The notes beneath the pieces are model-generated. The model was not told where the DNA came from. It saw nothing but the letters and a program-made list of their open reading frames with translations, and did no database searches. Of a stretch of 64,000 nt of DNA, positions 9,189 through 17,939 are shown in pieces. A program made the translations under genes and the position numbers. Origin of the DNA: Bacteroides faecichinchillae JCM 17102 (GTDB taxonomy: Bacteria > Bacteroidota > Bacteroidia > Bacteroidales > Bacteroidaceae); the NCBI RefSeq assembly GCF_000614145.1, contig NZ_BAKK01000003.1:62001-126000 (forward strand), read 5' to 3'. The stretch's first letter is position 1; each line of letters starts with the position of its first letter.

Positions 9189-10145
9189 ATGAAAAAGATT
9201 TTATTTTGGACTGCTATTGCAGCTTTCGCAACCATCAGTTGCACGGAAACGGATTCTCTTGATGAGTTAAGTAAGAATCCAATCTCATTTGATACTTCGG
9301 TTGGTAAATCTAACCGTGCTATTATTAATGGAACTGTATATCCTACTACGGAGATTTTCGGTGTCACCGCTTTTTATAAGACAACTACAGGTTCGTATGA
9401 TTATACCGCTAATGGAAAGTATTTTGATAACTTACAGATTAGTAATGTAAGCGGTACTTGGAAAAATTCATCAGATCCATATTATTGGCCTCCTACAGGT
9501 AGCCTTAGATTTGCCGCTTACAGCCCTTACGGCTCGGCGACATATGCCTATGATGCAACAAATGGATCACAGTTTACAGGTTTTAGTCAGAATCTTTCAA
9601 CTCCAATAGATTTAATGTATGCTGAGTCGGCTGTAGACTTGACTAGTGGTTCCGTTGCATTGACTTTTAAACATGCACTGACACAACTTTATTTTACTAT
9701 AGCAACAGCGCAGAAAGGATTTACTTTCCAGATAAAAGAGTTGTCTCTTACTACCTTATATAATACAGGTAGTTTTAAAACGTTGAGCACACCTACATGG
9801 ACAACATCGGGTACTACAGATCCAGTTTTCCCAGTTTATTCTGATGCAACTGGTATTGCTGTTAATGCTGCTACAAGTACTCCTTATGAGTTTACAAAAC
9901 GATTGGCTGTTATACCACAGAGCGCCGCTGGAGTTAAGATTCACCTTAAGTTCGATTTGAAGATAGGTAATGCAGTGGTAGAAGCAGATCAAGTAAAAGA
10001 TGTGGCATTAACCGGAACTTGGGCTCCTAATCAACGTGTAAAATATGCAATAACTATTTCACGTAACGGTTTGACCGAAATTACTTATACACCTACAGTT
10101 ACTGATTGGGCAGCTGATACCAATACACCTGTGACCGCGAACTAA
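9189..10145 (+). CDS. Fimbrillin family lipoprotein (Mfa-like), subunit 1
   Basis: 318 residues with a lipoprotein signal (MKKILFWTAIAAFATISC, cysteine 18). The body contains motifs common to Bacteroides fimbrillin-like proteins (PF13149 type): PYYWPPTGSLRFAAYSPYG, LMYAESAVDLTSGSV and LTFKHALTQLYFTI. It ends with TYTPTVTDW, the C-terminal strand that is typical of these pilins. The downstream gene is a clear paralog. It is probably a structural or tip subunit of a type V pilus, processed at the outer membrane by an arginine-specific protease (family knowledge). Confidence 0.85.
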   Translation: MKKILFWTAIAAFATISCTETDSLDELSKNPISFDTSVGKSNRAIINGTVYPTTEIFGVTAFYKTTTGSYDYTANGKYFDNLQISNVSGTWKNSSDPYYWPPTGSLRFAAYSPYGSATYAYDATNGSQFTGFSQNLSTPIDLMYAESAVDLTSGSVALTFKHALTQLYFTIATAQKGFTFQIKELSLTTLYNTGSFKTLSTPTWTTSGTTDPVFPVYSDATGIAVNAATSTPYEFTKRLAVIPQSAAGVKIHLKFDLKIGNAVVEADQVKDVALTGTWAPNQRVKYAITISRNGLTEITYTPTVTDWAADTNTPVTAN

Positions 10146-10221
10146 ATGAAAATAATGGGTATTTTGCATTAAGTGGGTGATTGAAAAAAGATGTGTAATC
10201 GAATGGATAATTTAGACGATT

Positions 10222-11115
10222 ATGAAAAAGAAGCTATTAGGGGTTGCCATAACAGCAACCCTTATCATAAGTTGTTCCAAGTCTGATTTTGAGGAAGAAC
10301 AGCGGCAGACTCCTATCATTTTTACACCCTTGATAGAACAAAATACACGGACTATCATTAGTGGTACGACTTATCCTACTACAGAGAGTTTTAACGTCAC
10401 TGCCTATTACAAACCATCAGGAGGCTTATATAATTTTGCAAATGCGGGAAAATACTTTGATAATATGCAAATAAGTTATGTTACTACTGGTAGTTTCTGG
10501 AAAAGTACGGGTGGGACTTATTATTGGCCGCCTCAAGGAGCATTGAAATTTATAGCTACCAGTCCATATGGTGCGGTAACTCCGAGCTATGATTCAACCA
10601 ATGGCATTCAGTTTCCTAGCTTCCGGCAGAGCGCAACTCCTATAGATTTGATGTATGCCGAATCTGCTAATGACTTAACAAGTGGTTCTGTTGGACTAAC
10701 ATTTAAACATGCACTAACTCAGTTATATTTTACTATTAAGATACAAGCCGTATTAGGTCTTGCTTCATGTAAAATCAAGAAAATAGATGTGCTGAATGTT
10801 TGTAATGGAGGAAGTTTTAAGGCTTTACCAACGCCTACCTGGACTAAAACAGAAGATAGCAACTCTACTTTTAATGTTTATGATAACGCGACGGGAACCT
10901 TACTTGCTCCTTCAGATCCTGCATATGAGTTTTCAAATCGACTTTTGCTAATTCCCCAAAGTGTATCAGGTATAGTCATCCGTATTACTTATGATTATAC
11001 GACGTTACTCGGTTTAGTAACTCTGGGTGCAACTAAAAACGTTACTTTAAGTGGAAATGCCTGGCAGCCTAATCAACGCATTAAATATGCCATCACTATT
11101 ACACAGTTACTTTAA
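10222..11115 (+). CDS. Fimbrillin family lipoprotein, subunit 2, lacking its C-terminal strand
   Basis: 297 residues, paralogous to the preceding gene along its whole length: lipoprotein signal with cysteine 18 (TLIISC), TYYWPPQGALKFIATSPYG, LMYAESANDLTSGSV, LTFKHALTQLYFTI. The frame stops with TAA at 11113-11115. The following 18 codons in the same frame read FVTYTPNVTNWNAETVQW and then TAA at 11170, which matches the C-terminal TYTPxVTxW strand of the paralog. A single substitution has therefore probably removed the last strand. In type V pilins the C-terminal strand region matters for subunit assembly (family knowledge), so this subunit may be defective. A sequencing error is the alternative. 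Confidence 0.8.
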   Translation: MKKKLLGVAITATLIISCSKSDFEEEQRQTPIIFTPLIEQNTRTIISGTTYPTTESFNVTAYYKPSGGLYNFANAGKYFDNMQISYVTTGSFWKSTGGTYYWPPQGALKFIATSPYGAVTPSYDSTNGIQFPSFRQSATPIDLMYAESANDLTSGSVGLTFKHALTQLYFTIKIQAVLGLASCKIKKIDVLNVCNGGSFKALPTPTWTKTEDSNSTFNVYDNATGTLLAPSDPAYEFSNRLLLIPQSVSGIVIRITYDYTTLLGLVTLGATKNVTLSGNAWQPNQRIKYAITITQLL

Positions 11116-11254
11116 TTTGTTACATATACTCCGAACGTAACAAACTGGAATGCTGAGACTGTTCAATGGTAATTGTTTTTCATCTGAAGAAAGTGTTTTG
11201 AATATTTCTATTTACTTAACCATAAGGCTTCTTTTTGTTATAACTCCATAATAA

Positions 11255-11589
11255 TATATAGATCTTGTATTCCGTTATGCTCAATCGAATGATTTGCGTT
11301 CATGGTTACAGGTGATACCTAATTGTTATATTCATTTGGAGATTTTGATTTAGCTGGTGTGCCTATCTTCCTGACGGAATATTATTCATATCTAAGTGAT
11401 CGTGCTGAGTTTTTTATTCCTGTGAATGTAGAAAAAAGAATAGAGAATAGCAATCGGTTGCTTTATAATATCCAATATGACCGCTATAAAAATAGGACTG
11501 TTGCTGACAAATGTTTAGAATTTATTGTTGAAATAATTTATTGTTATAAACGCGGCTATGAACAGAGAGAGTGTATAAGAAGAGATTAA
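11255..11589 (+). pseudogene. Fragment of a JetD/DUF2220-like toprim protein, frameshifted
   Basis: Two overlapping frames join into one sensible protein. The first reads DLVFRYAQSNDLRSWLQVIPN, and the second reads SFGDFDLAGVPIFLTEYYSYL and on to a stop at 11589. Adding one T in CATTTGG near 11337 gives YIHFGDFDLAG. The GDxDxAG element is the DxD signature of toprim domains in DUF2220/Wadjet JetD-like proteins. The 5' part is missing, since a stop lies just before 11255, so this is a remnant. I am unsure of the family. Confidence 0.4.
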
Positions 11590-11810
11590 AAATATTATTA
11601 TTTCGGCCAAATGTAAAACTTATAATGGAAGACCATATAGGGTATGATAAGTTGACATTGGCCGATTTCTTGTTTAGAGTCGAAATAAGAAAATTTAGTT
11701 TCATTATTTAAGAAGAGTAGGGAGATTTTTGAATGTAGTTAAATTAGAAAACATTCTGCATAATTTAGTTGTTTCTAATAATAGAAGAACATGTATACTA
11801 ATATAACACT

Positions 11811-12095
11811 ATGTCAAAAACAACTGATAAATTTATGAATGACAAGGAGCTGATACTTCGTGATCATTTAGCACTCGAGAGGACTAGGCTTGCCAATGAA
11901 AGGACTTTGTTTGCATATATCCGTACTTCTCTTTATCTCCTTACCGCAGGAATTGGAATACTTCAAATTCAAAGTATTTCACGTTTGGATGGTCTTGCGT
12001 GGGTATGTGTTGTATCAGGTATTATATTATTTTTCTTTGGATTTGTTCGCTTTTGGCAGATGAGAAAACATTTAAAAGGGTACAGAGAGGAGTGA
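11811..12095 (+). CDS. DUF202 (YidH-type) small membrane protein
   Basis: 94 residues. The hallmark DUF202 sequence LALERTRLANERTLFAYIRTSL is followed by two transmembrane helices (about 45-60 and 68-85) and a basic C-terminus. The family consists of small inner-membrane proteins of unknown function. It is monocistronic here and convergent with fabH. Confidence 0.85.
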   Translation: MSKTTDKFMNDKELILRDHLALERTRLANERTLFAYIRTSLYLLTAGIGILQIQSISRLDGLAWVCVVSGIILFFFGFVRFWQMRKHLKGYREE

Positions 12096-12126
12096 TTATT
12101 GTTGGTTGTACACGTCTTTTCAGGAA

Positions 12127-13137
12127 CTACTTTTCGTTCTCCTGTCCATCATATCCCCATTTTACATAAATAGCTCCCCAAGCAAAGCCTGCTCCGAAGG
12201 CAGTGAAAATCAGATTATCCCCTTTTTTGAGCTTGTTCTCAAAATCCCAGATACAGAGGGGAAGTGTTCCGGCGCTTGTGTTGCCGTAACGTTCGATATT
12301 AACCATGATTTTTTCAGATGGAACTTCCAAACGCTGGGTCACAGCACTGATAATCCGTTGGTTTGCTTGATGAGGAATAATCCAGTCAATGTCGTATTTA
12401 CTCAAATGATTTCTTTCAATGATTGCTTCACAAGCATCAGACATATTAGCAACGGCATACTTGAAAACTGTACGTCCTTCCTGATAGATATAGTGCATAC
12501 GGTTATCCAGTGTATAATGCGACGACTCACATACGGATCCTCCCGCTTTTATATGTAAAAAAGGTAAACCTTTTCCATCTGTCCTCAGTACAGAATCCAT
12601 GATACCTAAATTTTCAGTAGTAGGTTCAAGCATAAAAGCAGCACCTCCGTCAGCGAAAATTGGACAAGTTGCTCGATCTGTATAGTCTATAATTGACGAC
12701 ATTTTATCAGCTCCTACTACGATCACTTTCTTATATTTTCCTGAGCGTATGAAATTTGCTCCAGTTTCTAAAGCGTAAAGGAATCCGCTACAAACAGCTT
12801 GCATATCAAAGGCAAAAGCATGTCTCAATTCTAATTTGTCGCACAAAATAGAGGCTGTTGAAGGTAAACGATAGTCGGGAGTGGTTGTAGCTACAATGAC
12901 TAAATCAATATCATCCGGACGAGTTTGTGTACGTTGAAGTAATTGTTTTACTGCTTTACGTGCTATGTATGAAGTGCCAACTCCTTTGTCTTTCAGAATA
13001 TGTCTTTCTTTTATACCAATGCGTCCCATGATCCATTCGTCAGTGGTATCTACCATTTTAGAGATTTCATCATTGGTTAAGATGTAATCGGGTACATATC
13101 CTCCGATTCCTGTGATTACGGCATTGATTGTCTGCAT
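12127..13137 (-). CDS. fabH: Beta-ketoacyl-ACP synthase III
   Basis: 336 residues, the full family length. The catalytic triad is visible: Cys116 in [16 protein letters not shown], His in [11 protein letters not shown], and Asn in [10 protein letters not shown]. The N-terminus reads [18 protein letters not shown], the standard FabH opening. It condenses acetyl-CoA (or a branched acyl-CoA) with malonyl-ACP to start fatty-acid synthesis in the cytoplasm. In Bacteroides, several FabH paralogs exist, and this copy lies alone, not with plsX/fabF, so it could be an accessory paralog. Confidence 0.92.
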   Translation of the reverse strand: MQTINAVITGIGGYVPDYILTNDEISKMVDTTDEWIMGRIGIKERHILKDKGVGTSYIARKAVKQLLQRTQTRPDDIDLVIVATTTPDYRLPSTASILCDKLELRHAFAFDMQAVCSGFLYALETGANFIRSGKYKKVIVVGADKMSSIIDYTDRATCPIFADGGAAFMLEPTTENLGIMDSVLRTDGKGLPFLHIKAGGSVCESSHYTLDNRMHYIYQEGRTVFKYAVANMSDACEAIIERNHLSKYDIDWIIPHQANQRIISAVTQRLEVPSEKIMVNIERYGNTSAGTLPLCIWDFENKLKKGDNLIFTAFGAGFAWGAIYVKWGYDGQENEK

Positions 13138-13568
13138 CGGTTTTATCGGTTTATTGATTTTTTGAACAAAGCTTATCGTATAGAAGAAAATGCGGGCGCT
13201 AATATACGGAAAAGAGGAGAATATACAATAGTAGGCTGATAAACCTGTTACTCTTTTATCAATGAAAAGGAAACTTTGACCAATTTTTAGCTATATAGTT
13301 GGTTGCGGTATTTGGATAGGTTCTATGTTGATATATAGAATAATAGGTATGTTCTTACTGTTAATTTATAGTATGATAGCTTTGTTATTGCGGAATAATT
13401 TCTTTCTGTATATGCAATGGGATGATTTTTCACAGAGTGTCTGGTTGTGATATCTGGAGAGTGATATGAAAGATCATTGTATCTACGTATAAATATACGT
13501 AGGAATGGAAATTTTTGTGTACGTTTGTAATTGTATAACATATTGGTTTAATAAACAAGGAAGATATT
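13138..13568. other. Intergenic stretch between fabH and the alcohol dehydrogenase
   Basis: 430 bp between divergent genes. It should hold both promoters, but I cannot place them with confidence and see no gene or RNA in it. Confidence 0.4.
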
Positions 13569-14603
13569 ATGCTTGCATATACATACGTTGAACATGGAAA
13601 ATTTGAATTACAGGAAAAAATAAAACCAGAGATACAGAACTCGCGGGATGCAATTGTACGTGTAACGCTTAGTAGTATCTGTACTAGCGACCTTCATATT
13701 AAGCATGGCAGTGTACCACGTGCGGTTCCGGGAATAACGGTTGGACATGAGATGGTAGGTGTTGTAGAAGAAGTAGGATCAGATGTCACTTTAGTAAGAC
13801 CTGGAGATAGGGTGACAGTAAATGTCGAAACTTTTTGTGGAGAATGTTTTTTTGTAAAAGAGGTTACGTTAATAATTGTACAGATCCAAATGGTGGTTGG
13901 GCATTAGGATGCCGTATTGATGGTGGTCAGGCGGAATATGTCAGAGTCCCATATGTAGATCAGGGATTAAATCGTATTCCTAATATAGTTAGTGATGAAC
14001 AGGCTTTATTTGTAGGCGATGTGCTTGCAACAGGATTTTGGGCAACTCGTATTTCGGAGATTTCAGAGAATGATACGGTTCTTATTATCGGTGCTGGTCC
14101 TACAGGGATTTGTACTTTGTTGTGTGTGATGTTGAAGAAACCATCTTGTATTATCATTTGTGAAAAGACACCTGAAAGAATTCGATTTGTTCGTGAACAT
14201 TATCCTGATGTATTGGTCGTAGAACCGGAAAAATGCAAAGATGTTGTATTGAATAATAGTAATCATGGGGGAGCGGATGTTGTATTGGAGGTAGCTGGTA
14301 GTGAGGAAACTTTTCGCTTAGCATGGGAATGTGCTCGTCTTAATGCTGTTGTCACAATTGTGGCTCTTTATGATAAATCCCAACTTCTCCCTTTACCTGA
14401 TGTATGGTAAAAACTTGATATTTAAAACAGGTGGGGTGGATGGTTGTGATTGTGCCGAAATTCTTACTCTAATAGAGAAAGGCAATATAAATACGACTCC
14501 TCTTATTACACATAGGTTTCCATTGAGCGAAATTGAGGCAGCTTACCATATGTTTGAAAATAAGTTGGATGGTGTTATGAAAGTGGCTATAATAGATAAA
14601 TAA
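13569..14603 (+). pseudogene. Zinc-dependent alcohol dehydrogenase, broken by two frameshifts
   Basis: Three consecutive frames make one MDR-family dehydrogenase of ~345 residues. Frame 1 holds CTSDLHIKHG (catalytic zinc Cys) and GHEMVGVVEEVG. A run of seven T at 13847-13853, where eight are needed, shifts the frame inside the structural zinc loop, CGECFFCKRGYVNNC. Frame 2 holds VLIIGAGPTGICTL (NAD(P)-binding Rossmann motif). Near 14402 a +1 (or -2) shift leads to frame 3, YGKNLIFKTGGVDG through HRFPLSEIEAAYHMFENK to the stop. The enzyme would oxidise alcohols or reduce aldehydes; the substrate is unknown. The first break is probably sequence error, the second less certain. Confidence 0.8.
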
Positions 14604-14797
14604 GAAATAAATAATGGATTTTAAAAAGTATAACATTGTTTGGATATATTTATTGTTGGTCTGTGATATTGGTAGGCTGTGATAAAGCTAGTCTAAAACG
14701 GGGATGAGAGATGACTCTTTTTTTTATTTCCCGATGCAGCATATTTACATCACTGATTATCAGTGACTATTCATTTTAATCGGTACAACCTCTGTTT

Positions 14798-14941
14798 TTA
14801 CAAGTACACAGAATGTAGGGACAAATACAAACCGTTGTATTTCATGGTTTTGCATATACGTGTTGTACCACTTTCTTTCAGCCCTTTTGAGGAATATCCG
14901 TTATCAGATACAACGTATTGAACGATAGGGAATTTCCGCAT
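14798..14941 (-). CDS. Possible small protein, 47 residues
   Basis: An unrecognised small ORF starting MRKFPIVQYVVSDNGYSSK. It is supported by a Bacteroides -7 box (TACTTTTG on the minus strand, at 14968-14975) placed 26 nt upstream of the ATG. It lies in the 645-bp gap between the broken dehydrogenase and the hip operon, close to the presumed left end of the mobile island. No domain is recognised. A palindrome, TCACTGATTATCAGTGA at 14750-14766, lies just downstream. It could be a chance ORF. Confidence 0.3.
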   Translation of the reverse strand: MRKFPIVQYVVSDNGYSSKGLKESGTTRICKTMKYNGLYLSLHSVYL

Positions 14942-15042
14942 GGATGTTACAGAACGCTTGTTGAATACAAAAGTAGTGTTTTTCTTGGAATTTCTGCGGT
15001 TTGCGGTGGGATTTTTATTAGTCTGGTGCAATGAAATATTTG

Positions 15043-15094
15043 ATTCGTTGGAAAAAGTGTAGTGAAACTGGATTATTCGCTTGAAAAAGTGTAG
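15043..15094. repeat. Pair of 20-bp direct repeats
   Basis: ATTCGTTGGAAAAAGTGTAG at 15043-15062 recurs with two mismatches at 15075-15094, a 32-bp step (three helical turns). Such pairs near an element end can be integrase arm-binding sites, and this is near the likely left end of the island. No copy was seen at the other end. Confidence 0.45.
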
Positions 15095-15140
15095 AGCAGT
15101 GCTTGTGTACTTTAATTTGTGGTTTTGAATCTTACTATAT

Positions 15141-15240
15141 TATACCTTATCTGATATAATAATGCTGATAATAAAATAAATTATACCCTTTGTGGTATAA
15201 TGTGAGATATTTATATTAACTTTGTACCCGAAAAGGTATA
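15141..15240 (+). promoter_or_regulatory. hip operon promoter with three TATACC-N6-GGTATA operators
   Basis: Three palindromes share a 6-nt spacer: 15141-15158 (TATACC/GATATA), 15182-15199 (TATACC/GGTATA, perfect) and 15223-15240 (TGTACC/GGTATA). Their starts are exactly 41 bp apart. The -7 box TAACTTTG at 15217-15224 touches the third operator, so a bound HipB would cover the start of transcription. The architecture resembles HipB operators (family knowledge); binding itself is inferred. Confidence 0.8.
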
Positions 15241-15247
15241 AAGTAGG

Positions 15248-15460
15248 ATGCTTATGAATAATCTCTCTACTACGGTCAAGATGTTGCGAAAGCAGTATAA
15301 CCTGACGCAAGAAGAACTTTCGTTGAAGTCGGGGGTAGGATTGCGCTTTGTGCGAGACCTCGAACAGGGAAAGGAAACGCTGCGTCTTGATAAGGTGAAT
15401 CAGCTTCTTGACTTCTTCAATTATGAAATGGTTGCAACTTCTAAAACAGATAATCAATGA
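15248..15460 (+). CDS. hipB: HipB-like XRE antitoxin/repressor
   Basis: 70 residues with a single Cro/C1-type helix-turn-helix (about residues 10-60: VKMLRKQYNLTQEELSLKSGVGLRFVRDLEQGKETL). The start could be 15248 or the second ATG at 15254. The stop overlaps the next start (ATGA at 15457), so it is translationally coupled to the kinase genes. As in other hip modules, it should repress its own operon through the three palindromes just upstream. In three-gene systems of this type, the antitoxin role may lie with the next gene (HipS) rather than HipB. Confidence 0.85.
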   Translation: MLMNNLSTTVKMLRKQYNLTQEELSLKSGVGLRFVRDLEQGKETLRLDKVNQLLDFFNYEMVATSKTDNQ

Positions 15461-15795
15461 GGCAAGCTCATATATTTTACAAAGACCAATTGGCGGGGAT
15501 TCTGACTGAAAACGATGCAGGATATGAGTTCCGTTATTTGCCGGAATATCTCTCTTCGGAAACGGCAAAGGCTGTCAGTCTGACATTGCCTTTACAGGAA
15601 GCGATTTATACAAGTTCTGTACTATTCCCGTTTTTCGATGGTTTGATTCCTGAAGGATGGCTGTTGGATGTTGCATTGCGGAATACAGACATCAGTATTC
15701 TTGACCGAATGTCGTTGCTCATGACCTGTTGTAAAGATTGTATCGGAGCGGTAAGTGTTGTTCCTGTGGATGAAAAGGAGGTGAGCCATGTGTAA
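15457..15795 (+). CDS. hipS: HipA N-terminal domain protein (HipS-like)
   Basis: 112 residues equivalent to the N-subdomain-1 of HipA: a beta-rich start (AHIFYKDQLAGILTENDAGYEFRYL), SLTLPL and then FPFFDGLIPEGWLLDVALRN, the conserved signature of this domain. It overlaps both neighbours (4 bp with hipB, 8 bp with hipT). The split from the kinase is genuine: each part has its own proper start and stop, and the same arrangement is the HipBST type, in which HipS acts as the antitoxin of HipT (family knowledge). Confidence 0.85.
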   Translation: MRQAHIFYKDQLAGILTENDAGYEFRYLPEYLSSETAKAVSLTLPLQEAIYTSSVLFPFFDGLIPEGWLLDVALRNTDISILDRMSLLMTCCKDCIGAVSVVPVDEKEVSHV

Positions 15796-16738
15796 TTGTC
15801 TGTATTGTTATCGTCCTCTCCTAAAGGGGGAAAAGGATATGCACACGGCTTGTATAAAGAAGTTCTTTGGGACAACAACATTGCCTGTCCTTGATTATAC
15901 GACAGAGCAATTAGATCAGCTTGCACTGCAGATTATTCAAGACCAAACCTCTTTGACTGGTGTCCAGCCTAAATTGTCCTTGCATCTGAATGAACATGAG
16001 GGCAGCAAACGATTGACCATTGTTGGACTGTGGGGAGGTTATATCTGTAAACCACAGACCTCGCAATATGAAATGATGCCGGAGGTAGAGGATTTGACCA
16101 TGCACCTTGCGGAGGTTGCACGTATAGAGGTGGTTCCTCACACGTTGATGAGAATGGCAGATGATTCGCTGTGCTATCTTACTCGCCGAATTGACAGGAC
16201 TCCTGCCGGAGAGAAGATTGCGATGGAAGATATGTGCCAATTGACGGAAAGGCAAACGGAGCATAAATACAAGAGCAGCTATGAGCGTATCGGCAAGGCT
16301 GTTTTGAAGTATTCGTCTTTGCCTAAAATGGATGTTACCAATTTCTTTGAGCTGGTACTTTTTTCTTGGCTGACAGGAAATAACGATATGCACTTGAAAA
16401 ATTTCTCTTTGTATGAAGCAGCGGATAAGATACGTTTGACTCCTGCTTACGATTTGCTGAATGCAGCTATTATCAATCCAAAGGATGATGAAGAACTGGC
16501 ATTGACCTTGAACGGGCGTAAGAAAAAGCTTCAAAGGGAAGATTTTATCAAATCAGCAGTCACTTTGGATATAGAGAATGTGATTGTAGAACGACTGATA
16601 AATAAGTATATCAAGCTATTGCCTAAGTTTGAGGCAGTCATTCAAAGTTCTTTTCTTAGTGCTGAATTAAAGGAAAAGTATGGCGAATTGTTGAAGGAAC
16701 GAGTTGAGAGGCTTTCCACAAATGCTACAAAACGATAA
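15788..16738 (+). CDS. hipT: HipT-like serine/threonine kinase toxin
   Basis: 316 residues, the kinase part of a split HipA. It starts with a CxxC...HxxC knuckle (CNCLYCYRPLLKGEKDMHTAC), then SLTGVQPKLSL (the glycine-rich/gate loop with candidate autophosphorylation serine), YICKP (ATP-binding lysine), GNNDMHLKNFSL (catalytic loop Asp and Asn) and LTPAYDLLNA (metal-binding Asp). All catalytic residues are present, so it looks active. Relatives phosphorylate aminoacyl-tRNA synthetases (GltX or TrpS) and stop growth. As the left-most cargo of the mobile island, it may serve as an addiction or abortive-infection module. Confidence 0.87.
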   Translation: MCNCLYCYRPLLKGEKDMHTACIKKFFGTTTLPVLDYTTEQLDQLALQIIQDQTSLTGVQPKLSLHLNEHEGSKRLTIVGLWGGYICKPQTSQYEMMPEVEDLTMHLAEVARIEVVPHTLMRMADDSLCYLTRRIDRTPAGEKIAMEDMCQLTERQTEHKYKSSYERIGKAVLKYSSLPKMDVTNFFELVLFSWLTGNNDMHLKNFSLYEAADKIRLTPAYDLLNAAIINPKDDEELALTLNGRKKKLQREDFIKSAVTLDIENVIVERLINKYIKLLPKFEAVIQSSFLSAELKEKYGELLKERVERLSTNATKR

Positions 16739-16814
16739 ATATACAATATTATGGATACATTAGGTTTTTCAAAAGTAACATCATTGTTCATCCTAACTTT
16801 AATAGAAAGAGACG

Positions 16815-17096
16815 ATGGACAAAAGAAACAAATTTTGGAGACGCCAACAAATGGCACGTGTATTTAAGGCTCGCATGATTCTTTATGCTGCTTATGGGCA
16901 TTGTATCATCCGTGAGGATGGAAGTCATTATGAACATCCTCATTGGTTTGAGTTGGCTAAAGAGAAATGGGCGCAAGTTTACAAGACTACCGGAACTCCG
17001 TGTAGTTGTTGGATGTGCAGAGGCATGGAATATGACCGTAAGGGGTACAAAAAAGAAACTCTACGGATTATTAGGGAATCAATGGAGTTAGTTTAA
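16815..17096 (+). CDS. Conserved small protein with a CSCWMCRG motif
   Basis: 93 residues, basic at the N-terminus (MDKRNKFWRRQQMARVFKARM), then HPHWFELAKEKWAQVYKTTGTPCSCWMCRG and a helical C-terminus. I recognise the CSCWMCRG pattern as a small conserved hypothetical protein of Bacteroidetes, but know no function. The CxC and CxxC spacing with preceding histidines suggests metal binding, which is inference. It is separate from hipT (76-bp gap) and followed by a hairpin. Confidence 0.65.
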   Translation: MDKRNKFWRRQQMARVFKARMILYAAYGHCIIREDGSHYEHPHWFELAKEKWAQVYKTTGTPCSCWMCRGMEYDRKGYKKETLRIIRESMELV

Positions 17097-17097
17097 A

Positions 17098-17145
17098 GGA
17101 ATAGGAACTAAATCTGTGCATTATGTGCATAGGTTTAGTCCCTTA
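17098..17145 (+). terminator. Terminator-like hairpin after the CSCWMCRG protein
   Basis: Imperfect inverted repeat of ~17 bp (GGAACTAAATCTGTGCA and TGCATAGGTTTAGTCCC, loop TTATG) followed by TTATTTTT. Confidence 0.55.
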
Positions 17146-17344
17146 TTTTTCGTGTAGGATATATTCAGAATAAATATCTTGCAATGTATCATAAAATCCC
17201 CATTCACAATCAATAAGCTTTTCAATCCGTTCGTAATAATTGGCTAACAATCCGTTGGGAAAGATAAGTCACTGTTTATATTTTTTTTGTGTAAATAGGA
17301 AACAGAATTCAGTTGTAAGTTAGTTTTTACTGGCAAAAAATATT

Positions 17345-17932
17345 TTAGAAAAGCATATCCAAATTAGATGTAAATGAAATAACCTCATTCTCACCTTTGA
17401 TTGTAATGTTTTTTATATAATCTTTATATTCATCGTCTACAAATGCCGCATTGAATGGTTTACGAATAATTTCAGATAGATGTGTGGGAGTGCCATTCTT
17501 GGGGGATGCGACAAGTCTATATTTGTTTGAAAATGGGTTGTCAATATCTACTCTCACAAAAGAATAGAATCCTTTGCGTGCCATTTCAACAAATAGTTCT
17601 GAGAATTGTTGACTGAATACCTCGATATTATATTCTTGTAAAAACTGCTGAAAACTGTGGTTATCTTCCAAATTATCTCTGAATCTCTGTTCGTAAAAAT
17701 CAACAGCTCGCTGGTATCTTATACGGATCAGTTCTTGGTTAATGACAATATTTTCTTCGTTTACAACATCTGGTAAGTTTGCGCATATGCCTTGAAGTTT
17801 AGGCAACATTGATTCGTTGTTTACTACCCCGGGAAGTAGTCCCCCTCTTGAAGCGGCATATATCCATGTGCCGTCAATACATGCATACCAATCAATATTA
17901 TGTGTAAAAAGATAATTTTTATTATAAGGCAT
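17345..17932 (-). CDS. Uncharacterised partner of the deaminase-fold gene
   Basis: 195 residues, no recognised domain. The N-terminus (NIDWYACIDGTWIYAASRGGLLP) is aromatic and glycine-rich. A helical middle part (about 60-120) and a C-terminal beta-rich part follow. There is no signal peptide or membrane segment. It lies 7 bp downstream of the deaminase-fold gene in the same direction and is evidently in one operon with it. The order toxin-then-small-partner is that of many toxin-immunity pairs, so an immunity or regulatory role is a reasonable guess, but it is only inference. Confidence 0.6.
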   Translation of the reverse strand: MPYNKNYLFTHNIDWYACIDGTWIYAASRGGLLPGVVNNESMLPKLQGICANLPDVVNEENIVINQELIRIRYQRAVDFYEQRFRDNLEDNHSFQQFLQEYNIEVFSQQFSELFVEMARKGFYSFVRVDIDNPFSNKYRLVASPKNGTPTHLSEIIRKPFNAAFVDDEYKDYIKNITIKGENEVISFTSNLDMLF

Positions 17933-17939
17933 TACTTAC

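Noticed and set aside
15457..16738. hipS/hipT boundary as another frameshift in a single hipA
   Set aside because: Each part has a proper start, the ATG of hipT overlaps the stop of hipS, and the three-gene split form is a known type.
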